Source: Lithospermum erythrorhizon | Taxonomy: Eukaryota; Streptophyta; Magnoliopsida; Boraginales; Boraginaceae | Length of the DNA: 64,000 nt | Assembly (NCBI GenBank): GCA_019722365.1 | Contig: JADFUC010001833.1 | Span: 124,001-188,000 of the forward strand | Direction: 5' to 3' | Shown here: one piece after another, positions 12,817 through 24,000 of the stretch | How positions within the stretch are numbered: the stretch's first letter is position 1 | Layout: the number at the start of each line of letters is the position of its first letter | The notes under the pieces: generated by a model | What the model was told of the DNA's origin: nothing | The model's database searches: none | Seen by the model: only the letters and a program-made list of their open reading frames with translations | Position numbers and translations under genes: made by a program

Positions 12817-13330
12817 TACACAAAATTTTGACAATTTTATCACTGCAAATAGTATAGAGTGTGGGTTAAAGCAATTCATTACATGCACAGATTTGATCGA
12901 TGATAGAAGTAATAATTTTATAGCTACGATCGCATGAAGTGTGGGTTGGAAAACAATTCCAACAGCGCCCACTACCGACAAATGGAGTGTGGGTTGGAAA
13001 GCGATTCTAACTCATACTTATTTGATCAAGGTAATATAAGTAGAAACCATTTTACTCACTCTTAGTAGTAAGGTGTGTATTGGAAATCAAATTATCGCGC
13101 TCCATTTGGTCGGTAATATAAGTGTTAAATTGATACACAAATATTTAATCACCAGGCAGCACGTAGGCTCCGTTGTATAACAAGCAGCATCTTTGCGTTG
13201 TTGGTTGAGTGCAATGAACATCTTTTCACGTGGGTTGGTTTTATAGCCCGACCTGTGATGTGTTGGTTTCTTTTAATGGACAAACACTCCACGAGTTGGT
13301 TTATATAGCGAACAAATGGATCCTTGCGTT
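12817..13330 (+). repeat. Left inverted-repeat arm of the 12.8-16.6 kb element
   Basis: Pairs with 16190-16582 in opposite orientation. Matching blocks include ACACAAAATTTTGAC, TCGGTAATATA and AATATTTAATCACC, and GTTGGTTTTATA. The arms are diverged by substitutions and small indels. Confidence 0.65.
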
Positions 13331-13439
13331 AGATTTGTATTATATTTACAAATTGAGAAAATAAAATGATCTTGTATAAAAAATTAACCTGAGCTTACTT
13401 TGTGTGGTAAAACATGACAACCAGGCCTACGTGACGTCA

Positions 13440-16165
13440 AGCCCCGATTATAACATACCGTTACTATCTTATACTTGCGAGATTTGAATCATTTAGCATT
13501 TTAAATCATGCAAGCAGAGTTGGTTAAAAGATTGGAATAAAGCCGACTGTGGTAACAAAGGGCATCAACCCGGCCCCTGGCGTCCGTGCGTTGGGTTTTA
13601 ATTTTGAACCACGTACGTGTTGGGACCCGATTTGTTAATATTAATATTTTGTAATAACGATACGAAGCATAATTAATATACTTAATTAAATTTAAGATTC
13701 ATAATGATATATATTATTACAAAATAAAAATATAATAATAATAAATTTAACATTATTAACATAATATTTTTTACATTCTCATCATATAAACAATAAGTTT
13801 ATTAACATAATAACCTAACATTTCTAATTACTAACTTTAACATTCCAAAAATATTACTAAAAAATTAAAAATATAACATTACAATTCTTAAAATTAACAT
13901 AAAACTAGAAATGAAAAATTTAGTAAAAGATAACGTACCGATTTATTTTCGGATGAACTCATATCGAAAATTCTTACAATAAAACCAAAATGATTTTTTT
14001 GAAGATTAAAAAATGTAAATTTTCACTTTATGAAAAATATCAGATTTTTTATGATTTTGAAAAATAGAGCAAGTTGTGCATTTTGTTAAAAAAAAAATTA
14101 TATTTATATACAAGATTGTACTTTTCTTAACTACTTAGTTATCGGCGACCACGCTAAAACAAGCGGTGATAAAGTATTGCTCCCGACAAACAGTTTTGGT
14201 CGATATAGCGAGCCTACATGACATCGCCCGATGTTGCGTGAACCCATGTACCACGTGTGAGGCCTAATTTGTTGATATTAATATTTTGAAATAACAATTC
14301 AACATAATTAATATACTTAATTAATTTAAGATTCATTATGATATATATTAACATAAAATGGATCATGATACATATTATTAACAAAAATTAAAATATAATA
14401 ACAATAAGTTTAATATTTTTGACACAATATTCTTCACATTCATATAAACAATAAGTTTAACATAGTTATTTGTAATTACTAACTTTAATATTTTCAAATC
14501 GTTAAAAAAATTAAAAATATAAATTCATAAATCTTAAAACAAACATAAAATTATAACATACCGAATCACAATATCAAATGTTATAATTTTCAACGTACAA
14601 AAATATAACATACCGATTATTATCTTATACTATTTGAAATTTGAATGTTTAACATTTTTCATTCACCAAACGAAACACAAGTTGGTTAAAGATTGGAACA
14701 AACAACCTAATAGTAACTGGGGTTTATCAACCCGACCGCCGCGTCCCATGAGTTGAGTTTAATTTTGAGATTTCCATAATATCCGCGTGTTGGGGCCTAA
14801 TTTGTTGATATTAATATTTTTATAATAAAAATTCAACATAATTAATATACTTAATTAATTTAAGATTCATTATGATATATATTAACACAAAATGGATCAC
14901 AATACATATTATTAACCAAAATTTAAAATATAATAACAATAAGTTTAATATTTTGACACAATTTTCTTCACATTCATATAAACAATAAGTTTAACATTGT
15001 TATTTGTAATTACTAACTTTAACATGCTCAAAACGCTAAAAAGAATTAAAAATATAAATTCACAAATCTTAAAACAAACATAAAATTATTACACACCTAA
15101 TCACAATTTCAAAAGTTATAATTTTCAACGTACAAAAATATAGCATCTTGAATTATTATACTCTTTTTGAAATTTAAATGTTTAACATTTTTCATCTACC
15201 AAACGAAACACAAGTTGGTTAAAGATTGGAACAAACAACCTATGTGCTCGGTTTATCCAACCGACCTTCCCGCGCGTACCGTCGCGTTGGGTTTAATTTT
15301 TGAACTCATGTACCACGTGTTGGGACCTAATTTGTTGATATTAATATTTTTGTAATAACAATTCAACATAATAAATATACTTAATTAATTTAAAATTCAT
15401 TATGATATATATTAACATAAAATGGATCACGATACATATTATTAACAAAAAATTAAAATATAATAACAATAAGTTTAACATTTTTGACTCAATGTTCTTC
15501 ACATTCATATAAACAATAAGTTTAACATAAAGTTATTTCTAATTACTAACTTTAACATTCTCAAATCGTTAAAAAAAATTAAAATATAAATTCACAAATC
15601 ATAAAACAAACATAAAATTATAACATACCGAATCACAATATCAAAAGTTATAATTTTCAGCATACAAAAATATAACATACCGATTATTATCTTATACTTT
15701 TTGAAAGTTGAATGTTTAAGATTTTTCGTCCACCAAATGAAATACAAGTTGGTTAAAGGTGGAACAAACAACTGTGTTAACAGGTTTACCGACCCGACCA
15801 CACTTTATCTCTAAATACATTGGGTTTTAATTTTGAACTCATGTACCACGTGTTGGGGACTAATTTGTTGGTATTAATATTTTGTAATAATAATTCAATA
15901 ATTATTATACTTAATTAATTTAAGATTCATTATGATATATATTAACATAAAATGGATCATGATACATATTTAACAAAAATAAAATATAATATGATAAGTT
16001 TAACATTTTTTGACCTGATGTTCCTTAGCATTCATATAAACAATAAGTTAACATAGTTATTTGTAATTACTAACTTCTAACGTACTCAAAAAGCGATAAA
16101 AAAAAATTAAAATATAAATTCACAAATCTTACAAAACAAACATAGAATTATAACATCTTTTAGAA
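13440..16165. repeat. Five tandem ~530-bp AT-rich repeat units
   Basis: The anchor GTTGATATTAATATTT (or a one-base variant) recurs near 13633, 14268, 14802, 15332 and 15864. The last three spacings are about 530 bp; the first is longer, about 635 bp. Each unit has the same order of words: AATTAATATACTTAATTAA, GATTCATTATGATATATATT, AAAATGGATCA, ATAAACAATAAGTTTAACAT, AATCACAATATCAAAAGTTA, CACAAGTTGGTTAAAGATTG, then a GC-rich spacer with CCGACC and ACCACGTGTTGGGACC. The units diverge from one another by visible substitutions, most strongly in the GC-rich spacer. Confidence 0.8.
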
Positions 16166-16189
16166 TCACCAATATCCAAAGATCGGGAC

Positions 16190-16582
16190 AAAGTATCTAC
16201 TTAACGTGTAGAGTGTTTGTCCCGTTAAAAGAAACCGACTCGTAAGTGTTCGTTAAAGAAACCGACTCATTGTGTGTTGGGCGATTATAAAACCAACCAT
16301 GAAATGCATATTCGATTATTACTGACCAACAATGAACCATTTTATTGGATTGCTCTGACAATGCGTTTGGTGCGTTCGGTGATTAAATATTTATGTATCG
16401 ATTTTACGAAACATATATTACCCGACCACGTAGGTGTGTGGTAGAAATTTCAACACACTCCATGTCGCGATTAGGTAGACGTAAAATGATTTTACCGACC
16501 ATATGGAGTGTGGGGTGAAAGTGTTTTCAATAGCCTTTCAATGCGGTCGAAAGAATAAATCGTCAAAATTTTGTGTCTTGGA
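16190..16582 (-). repeat. Right inverted-repeat arm of the 12.8-16.6 kb element
   Basis: Reverse-complement partner of 12817-13330; see that entry for the matching words. It ends near GTCAAAATTTTGTGTCTTGG. Confidence 0.65.
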
Positions 16583-16825
16583 AATTAGGGCATTGAAAAT
16601 ATATGCATCCCACTGAACTTGAATAACTAATTAGACTATTATATCATTACTAAATGAAATATAATTAACGAAATCTAAATAGGCCGTTTATTGTTTTGAA
16701 ATTTGTAAATGATTAGATATCAATGTAGGTTTTAAACTAACTCGTAGTAAGACTGAAGTGCATGAAGTATAAATTAAGTCAAACAAGAAGTATCACTATA
16801 ATTTGATGTTTTCAAATATTTCAGG

Positions 16826-17228
16826 TCAATGATCCAGAATAATGGGAACTTGGATGATGATATTAGACATATGATTCAAGAAGAATGAAATGAATTTAAC
16901 ATCCAGTGTGTTATGTGACAAAAGGTCTCTAAAAATATCAAAAGTAAATATTACAAGATGAAAATTAGATCAATTGTGCTATATGCCTACATGAGTCAGT
17001 ATATTGGCCAATGAAATATCAACATGTTCAAAAGATTCTAGCAGGAGAAATGAGAATGTTGAGGGGGTTGTGTGGAGTTACATAGTGACAAAATTAGAAA
17101 TGAAGTTATTCGAGAGAAAGTAAGGGTTGCTCGAATTGAGGAGAATTTGATGGAGAACTGCTTGAGCTGGTATCATATAAGAAACCGTCCAACGGATGTA
17201 GTAAGAAGATATGAAGCTATGATAGCGA
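16826..17228 (+). pseudogene. LINE reverse-transcriptase C-terminal remnant
   Basis: Translating with stops and frame breaks gives the C-terminal block of plant LINE ORF2 as I know it: IQNNGNLDDDIRHMI early on, then DKIRNEVIREKVRVARIEEN, then LSWYHIRNRPTDVVRR. In intact copies these correspond to IQ.NGEID.D..HRI, D.IRNE.IRE.VGVAPIEE and LRW.GHV.RRP.D..VRR. Stops occur at about 16885 and 16918 and before DKIRN, so the copy is dead. It is 5'-truncated, as is common for LINEs. Confidence 0.75.
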
Positions 17229-17766
17229 CAATTTATGTAGGGATAGAGGTTTTTTTTAAAAAAATAGAACTTTATTACATTATAAAGGCACGATTAGGAG
17301 CGCCGTCGTTATATGAGTAATATCTGGTAATATTTGAAGTAGCCTAGTGGTTATGTAAGGATAGAGTTAAACATAGGCCCCACATCAAAATAGCTGGGAG
17401 TTTAAGGGCTTAGCGAAGAAATGACCCCGTCTGAGGCGATTGGAGAAATAATATTCATCTGATGATTTATTTTAATGGAACAAAGCTTTGATTTGGTTGG
17501 GTTATAGGGTTATAGCAACTACTTCGTCGATTCATTTTGTTGATTTTTTTGAAAATAATTTTGACCACATAAAACTATATTACAAAATAACAATAAAATA
17601 CGGAGTAGAAAATAATATGCGATCAATTTTGACTCTAATTAATCAAAAGCTTGTCAATTGAATGAATCGAATAAAAAAAATATGACTCAGCTCGAAAACG
17701 CACCCGGTTTAGTGAGTCGGTAACATTCACCATCAACCAGTAAATTAAAGTACTCCGTATTAAACA
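17229..17766. other. Intergenic, 3' LINE flank and SFT2 promoter
   Basis: An AT-rich stretch with AGCCTAGTGGTTATGTAAGG at about 17341-17360, which resembles a tRNA-derived box A and may be a SINE trace. The last 200 bp are presumably the SFT2 promoter. A TACTCCGTA word occurs just before the SFT2 start codon. Confidence 0.4.
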
Positions 17767-19936
17767 ATGCAAAAGTGGTTTTCCGGCAGCGGAGACACCG
17801 CCAACACCGCCGCATCTCCGCCGCACCAACCAACATCTTCTTCTTCTTCATCATTACTAGCAGACTGGGCTTCTTACAGTGCATCAAAAACCTCCGACCA
17901 GACCAGTAGCAGTTCTTCCCTCCTCGGAGTCTTCGACATCGAATCCGCTGTCCGCTCCGCTAATCACACCGTCTCCGGCACCTTTAATGTGTACGATCTC
18001 TTTATATTTTGTCCCAAAATTATTGTCCAGTTTTTTATGGAATATTATTGGTCTGTTTGGATTGGGGTGAACTTAAGTGTAGCTTAAATGTTAAGTTCAC
18101 TCGGTTTTATTGTTCGTATTTTTTATATTCACCTAGATTAATCGAGTTTAAATGATTCACCTTGATTCAGCTAGATTCATCCCATTTTTATTAACCATTG
18201 GGCGTAACATAGGTGAATAATATTTTTAGTTATATTTCACCTCTCGATTCCCCTCAACAAATAAAATAGTATACAAACAATACTGTAATGATCATATAGA
18301 TCATAATGAATATTTTAATGAACTTTATGATTAAACGTATAATTTTGATCTAATCGAAGTTAGGTGGGTCGATTTAGACTAGAAAGTTTGTTACTTTTGA
18401 CGGTTGAAAATCAAATTGGACCTTTTTGGACGGGATTGAGTATTTCTTTAGATATTTGGATTCTTCATATGATTGTATGCTTACTTATGGTGATAGATGT
18501 GTTTAGAGTTTGTACTTAGTGCTCGTTTTTTAGAATTGTGCTGACTAGTTTCAGAAACTGGGCATTAGTTGATTTGTTGGTGCTAGAATTTGGCGGTTGA
18601 AGATTGAGAATCGGTTGGATTTGATTTGTAATTGTGAGCCATTGGGCTAGGCGGAGAGTTTGTGGTCGTTCATTATGGTGAATTATGTTGCTTGCATTTA
18701 GAGGTAATAAGCACCCCGTGAGTTATTAAGCTGTGATAAGTTGATCAATTTTGATAGCGAGACAAATTATGGAACAAGGATGGCGGATGTGCTGCTTATT
18801 TTACTGTACAGCTTGTCACAAAATTGGATCTGATTATTTTTTGTAAACTCTTTGATTACAATAACAATAACATGCCCCAATGCCTATAAAGACGCTCTCC
18901 CCTAAGCAGGGGTGAAGGGGGTCGAATTGTAAACTCTCTTACGACTTCTGAGGAATCTGCAATAACTGAATGTTGCTAGGGTTGAATGTTTTGCCAACTT
19001 GGAGTACTATATTGTGGACAATGAGTTATATTCTAGATGTTAAAAGTTGAAAAGAGAAGTCTAGAAAAAATTCTGTATAAACTAAGTACATTGAAGTTAC
19101 TTTGGTGATCCATGAAATACACTCATTAGCTTAACCCGACTAATTTTCAGGGTCTCAAAAGGTGTAAAGGATATTCCAGGAAACCTTCAGTCTGCCACTA
19201 GTGGTATTCCTTCAGGGCAATCTCTTATCTATTTTGGCATGCTTCTGGCATCTGGAGTGTTCTTTGTATTCATCGCGTTTGCATTATTTCTTCCGGTCAT
19301 TGTGTTGGTGCCTCAAAAATTTGCGATTTGCTTTACTCTTGGTTGTGGCTTTATAATTGGATCACTTTTTGCTCTTAGGGGACCAACAAATCAGTTCTCA
19401 CACATGTCATCAAGGGAGGTATGTATTTTTTTTTTTGCATTGTTGCATGACTTCCTTCTAAAGTTGTCAGCACGTCACTTATTTGGTCAACATCGTTCCT
19501 TCATTCTAATATCCACGTAACCAACTCACCATCTCTGTCTTATGGAAAACAGAGACTTCCTTTTACCCTAGGTTTCATTGGCAGCATGGTTGGTACCTTG
19601 TATGTTTCTATGGTACTCCACAGCTACATACTCTCGGTCCTATTTTCTGTACTCCAGGTAAATGTTTTATGTTTCATACGTTGCTTCATCTCTTGATCTT
19701 GTTATAAATCTCAACTCTCTCAAACATATTTCGTGGAGAACTTCCTTTTCAGTTACTTTTCCCGTATTAATCTGTTGCTAGTAGCACGAAAGACTAACTA
19801 ATCTCAGTTATTTGTTTTCTCTTAGATTATGTCGCTAGCATACTATATTATCTCGTACTTCCCTGGTGGATCTTCTGGTTTAAAGTTCCTCTCGTCGTCT
19901 CTGACTTCTTCAGTCATGAAATGCTTCGGAAGCTGA
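17767..19936 (+). CDS. SFT2: SFT2-like vesicle transport protein (Got1/Sft2 family)
   Basis: Small tetraspanning Golgi membrane protein; yeast Sft2 supports fusion of endosome-derived vesicles with the late Golgi. Four exons, 17767-17990, 19151-19418, 19553-19657 and 19826-19936, join in phase to 235 aa. The N-terminus starts MQKWFSGS and has a Ser-rich stretch around 24-29, then FDIESAVRSAN and GTFNVVSKGVKDIPGNLQSA, both family hallmarks. Four hydrophobic segments follow: FGMLLASGVFFVFIAFALFL, FAICFTLGCGFIIGSLFAL, LGFIGSMVGTLYVSMVL and ILSVLFSVLQIMSLAYYII. The family motif ALRGP-NQ-HMSSRERLP lies between segments 2 and 3 and spans an exon junction. It ends SSVMKCFGS. Convergent with KIN-14. 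Complete and apparently intact. Confidence 0.95.
18857..18935. repeat. Possible LINE/SINE tail in SFT2 intron 1
   Basis: ACAATAACAATAACATGCCC followed by AATGCC and CTCTCCCCTAAGCAGGGGTG, then AAGGGGGTCG. An (AAC/AAT)n run next to a GGGG-TAAGGGGGTCG motif resembles the 3' tail of common plant retroposons. No target duplication was identified. Confidence 0.4.
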
Positions 19937-21035
19937 TATTGATAACAGAAATGTGTATATGTGACTGACTATGTGTTGATTTTGTTAACTTAAAATTCTT
20001 AGGGCTTGCAAATGTTATATCTCACTGGATCAACTCCCACTGATTTTCATTGATGAGTTTGATGAAGTTACAACTTTGTACTATAAATGTTTATTTTCAT
20101 CAACAATAGTATTGAAAGTACTCGCTTTATTGTAATCTTTCTTTCGTTGATTTCGAAATTTATCATCACGAACATTCTTCTTTAGATTACTTATGAGGGA
20201 AATGATTAGGTTTATATATTTATTACTGTAGGTTTATGTTTGCCTTCTGTCAATGATTAGTAATTTATCACACAACAATTCGGCAAGCTCTTCGGATGAT
20301 GAACTTTCTTCATGACAAGTCTACGTTACCTCTGAAACCTTTTCGTTGCAGCTAGACTATGAATTCCTTTGATGTTCAAGAAGTAGCTAAACTGATAAAA
20401 ACTATTCTGAATTGTAACTGTCAAATGTCAATTGTAAAATGGAATCAGATAGCAAAGTTACTTTCCCTCCAGCCAGCCAAAAACTCAAGAAAATAAAATC
20501 ACCAAGGAGTATAGTTAGTTGGTTAAGCATTTACCAGTGAATAAGATACTTACTACATTCAAGGATTCAAATTTGGCTAAGCATCATGCAGAAGAATGCT
20601 AGAAATCTTTTTATTGCTAGCTACATGTAAGCCTGAAGAGCAAAAGTTAAACATGAGTAGCACTTTTGAAATTGTTGATTCAAGAATAGCTGATCATACA
20701 ATAAATAGTGACCAGTTAATTGGAAGCACAAAAGTACACATGCAAGTACAAGATGATATCAAACAACTGTTTTAATGTAATTATGTAAAGAGGATAACCA
20801 GTAGAACGAGTTCAATAACCATTGCAATATCCCATTTTCTCTGTATAGTGCAATCAACTCATCTTCAGATCTCTTAAAGTGGCTGTACAAAAACTCAATG
20901 ATCAAGGCAATAACAATTATAAGGTGATATGTTGATTTGTGGTCAAGGTTCAAACTATTGGAATTCCTGCGGGATTTATAATGGCTTGTCTCCTATATAT
21001 AGGACTGTATGAGTTGTTTGTTTCGATTAAGATTC
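19937..21035. other. Convergent 3' flanks of SFT2 and KIN-14
   Basis: 3' untranslated sequence and spacer between two convergent genes. No protein-like frame was seen. A phrase near 20510-20570 (AGTTAGTTGGTTAAGCATTT, then GGATTCAAATTTGG) has weak resemblance to tRNA-derived A and B boxes; not strong enough to call. Confidence 0.45.
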
Positions 21036-24000
21036 TCAGCCTTCAGATTGCAGGGACCTTGCAGACTGGACATGGTTTAGCTCATTCTCTCTATCTGAGA
21101 AGTCACCATTCTGAGCTTCTTCCTTGTTTTCAATTGTTTCTGTATCACTTAACAGAACGGCTGCCACACCAGACTTTTCGGTTTTAGCCGAAACATGATC
21201 TTTTATCCTGACCTTGGTTTCAGGTTTAGATTTCCTAGTGCTACCTTCTCTTGCATCAAGTTCTTGCTGAAACTGCCCCTTTTCACTGCCCCGCTGAACA
21301 TTTCTAAAGTTGATCTGGCTCGGATATGTTTCAGATATGTTATCCTTTTTGGCCGGTCCCAGCAAGGCTTTATAGCCTTGAATATTTATCCTTGTCGATT
21401 GAGTAGCAGGAGTAATAGTGGTGGCACCTTTACTCTCAGGAACTCGAGCGGGGAAGAGTACTTTCTTGACCGGTGGATTGGCAGGGGAATCGGTCTTCAC
21501 CCTACCTTTTATGAGGGAACCTCTTTCAGTTGATAATGACCTTCTAATCGGAGGGGAAGGCGATCTTGCCTTATTTGCACTCGTTAATCTTTGTCCTGCT
21601 GGTGAAGGCGTCCTTGATGCACTATCCTTGTCCATAAACTTAGAAGCAACTTCAGATTTCCTCTGTTTACCCGAGGAAGAACTTCGAGACTACATTCGAA
21701 TTTTGAAATACAAAGGGAAGACTATCAGCTTATAAGAAAATATAAGATAAATCGAGGTAAATCAGTCATCTTTGTTTATGAAGCAGTTAGCAGATGATGA
21801 AATCATATTTACTTTAAGCATTCAACGATCTTCTGGGGCCTGAACTACCATTTCTAGGCCTGATATATTAAAATTAAGGTTGTAACTGATCTTGTTACCT
21901 CAGGTGTCTTCTGACGGTTTTCAGGCTTCATGCCTGCAGTAGTGTTGTTCCGTGGACCACGAAGAGGTGATGACATGCCCCGAATATGTACTCCACTCCT
22001 CAGCTGGTCCAGCTCAATTTCCTTTTTCTCCAGAGCAGTCTTGAGGTTTGAGATCTAAACCCATATTTGGTTAGAGAAAATTCAGGCAGATTGCATGATA
22101 CCATCATACCAATGATAATTACCATCGGAACACATTGATAAGACAAACCTCTTCTTTCAATTCTTTGATTTCCCCAGTCTCCTTGTTTGATTGGGCCATT
22201 CCAAGATGTACAGAAGCAACTCTTTCAGCAAAGTTCAAGGTGCTTATTGTCTCGTCTATGGCAACGGCTTCCGGATTTATATGCATAAACATAAGTGTCT
22301 TAGCTTGGCCACCTATATTTAGCAAAAACTAGTTAGAAGTATAACATAGAAAAGTAATACGGAGTACCAATTACTATAATTTGGTACATTACAGTTAGTT
22401 ATAATTAACTAACCAAGTAAATGATCTAACCCTACCTAATGAATTTTGCAATACTTGGGTCAGCTTGCTGTTTCGATAAGGAATATGTGAATTCTTTTGA
22501 GCTAGAGCAGAAATGACATCCCCGAGCGCTGAGAGAGACTTGTTTATATGTTGAGCTTCTTTTAGCCTTTCCCCAACAACCTCAGATTTATCCACTCTCT
22601 CACTTCCAGCTAGATCAACAAGGTGCAGGCAACCCTTCAGGGTAGATCCTGATACCAACTCTCTCCCGTGGACATGCACTGTTAGGATACTGCAGAAGAA
22701 AATTACTGGTGAAAAGGATTTTGCACTTTTATACTGAGAAAGAAAAGTAAAAAACCAAACCTACCTATGAGATCGACTACTTCGCTCATTCAGAGCAGTG
22801 GCACCTACAGCACGATTTGTTTGTCCAATCTTCATCAGTTCAACAACATCTTCAGTGCTTCTGACTGCAAACAGACTCGCATCAGGAACATTCAGGCCGT
22901 TTAACTGAGAATGATTTCTTATGTCCAATGTGCATGTGGTTAAGGATGGACAAGTGAAAAACTGTGTTTTTCTTCTTCTTTTCAAATCTTTCTGAAATGG
23001 GTTGCCACCTGATACCGAAATATATAATCTAATTATTTTAAGAGTAATACAGTACATTGGTAGGATATCGATGATTTGCTCCATCAAGAACAAGCAAATC
23101 TCTAACTTGTTCATTATAAATCTCAATCATTTGAACTCCGACTTCATATTCTACTAAGTCCATCCTTGAGCTTGAGAAGTGAAATAAGTCACGCAAAGCA
23201 CGGTAATTGACACCCCATGTTTCCTCTGTTGTCAAGTCAGGGCCGCTCTGCACGGTAAGTAATGACATCAAAGAAGGAAATAAGAAAATAATAGTATAAA
23301 ATAGATTTGAGGACTCAAGTTGGATTCTCAAATATGAGATTCCTAGATCAATACCTCAGAATAGAAGACACTGATATGAGATTGGAACTAATTTTGTGTG
23401 TTTCCACTGTTTTAATCATTACATATTCCTAAAATGGGATAAAAGTGCATTATGGAATGCTTCGTAGGGCCTTAAATGTAAATCATTGAGACCCTTGATA
23501 ACTCGTGCATCAAAAACATATGGTCTGGCCACCTTACAGAAGGACAAATATGCATAGCTAAAGAAAAATATAAAGGATATCAACTGAACTTTGCTTAGTA
23601 GGATATACCATTGTGTATGTCTTCCCTGAGCCTGTCTGCCCATAAGCAAAAATGCAAACATTGAAACCATCAAGAACAGATCTGATCAATGGTTGAGTGT
23701 CTGCATAGATTTGTTCTGTAAAATATAAGAAAACTCTCTGTTAGACGAACCGATCACAAATCAAGAGCATATTCTTTAATGGCGTTGAACCTTTCTTCTG
23801 TTTTAATTATTGAAGGAAGCCACTTTACAGAATCAGAATTTATGGAAAGCAAAATGAGATTCTCCTACTTCTTTCTCACCTGCAACATCAATTTTCAACT
23901 CAAAAGGAATTGCTCACACATACCCTCCCCCTCAAAACACCTCGGTCTTATGACGGGATTTGCATGAAACAATATGAGCAGGTGTTGACATACCTTGCGT

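Larger units (their letters stand above)
12800..16590. mobile_element. Non-autonomous DNA-transposon-like element with long inverted repeats
   Basis: The two ends are inverted copies of each other. ACACAAAATTTTGAC occurs near 12830 on plus and near 16565 on minus. GGTGATTAAATATTTATGTA at about 16378 matches the reverse complement of the left arm near 13150. GTTGGTTTTATA and GGTTTCTTTTAA words pair between 13230-13290 and 16205-16300. The arms are about 400-500 bp. Between them sit about five ~530-bp tandem units. Repeated words of the form GGAGTGTGGGTTGGAAA recur in both arms. There is no transposase-like frame, so the element needs factors from elsewhere. Long arms suggest a MULE or foldback type; the exact termini and target duplication could not be fixed. 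Confidence 0.65.

Noticed and set aside
23039..23068. GT donor after CCTACCAAT giving HRYPTN before LNGLN
   Set aside because: It would drop the conserved LDIRNHSQ block and ignores the perfect U12 signals.
23419..23673. Extension of the KIN-14 P-loop exon past 23609
   Set aside because: The kinesin sequence stops at GSGKTYTM and resumes at SGPDLTTEE in the next exon; the rest is intron.
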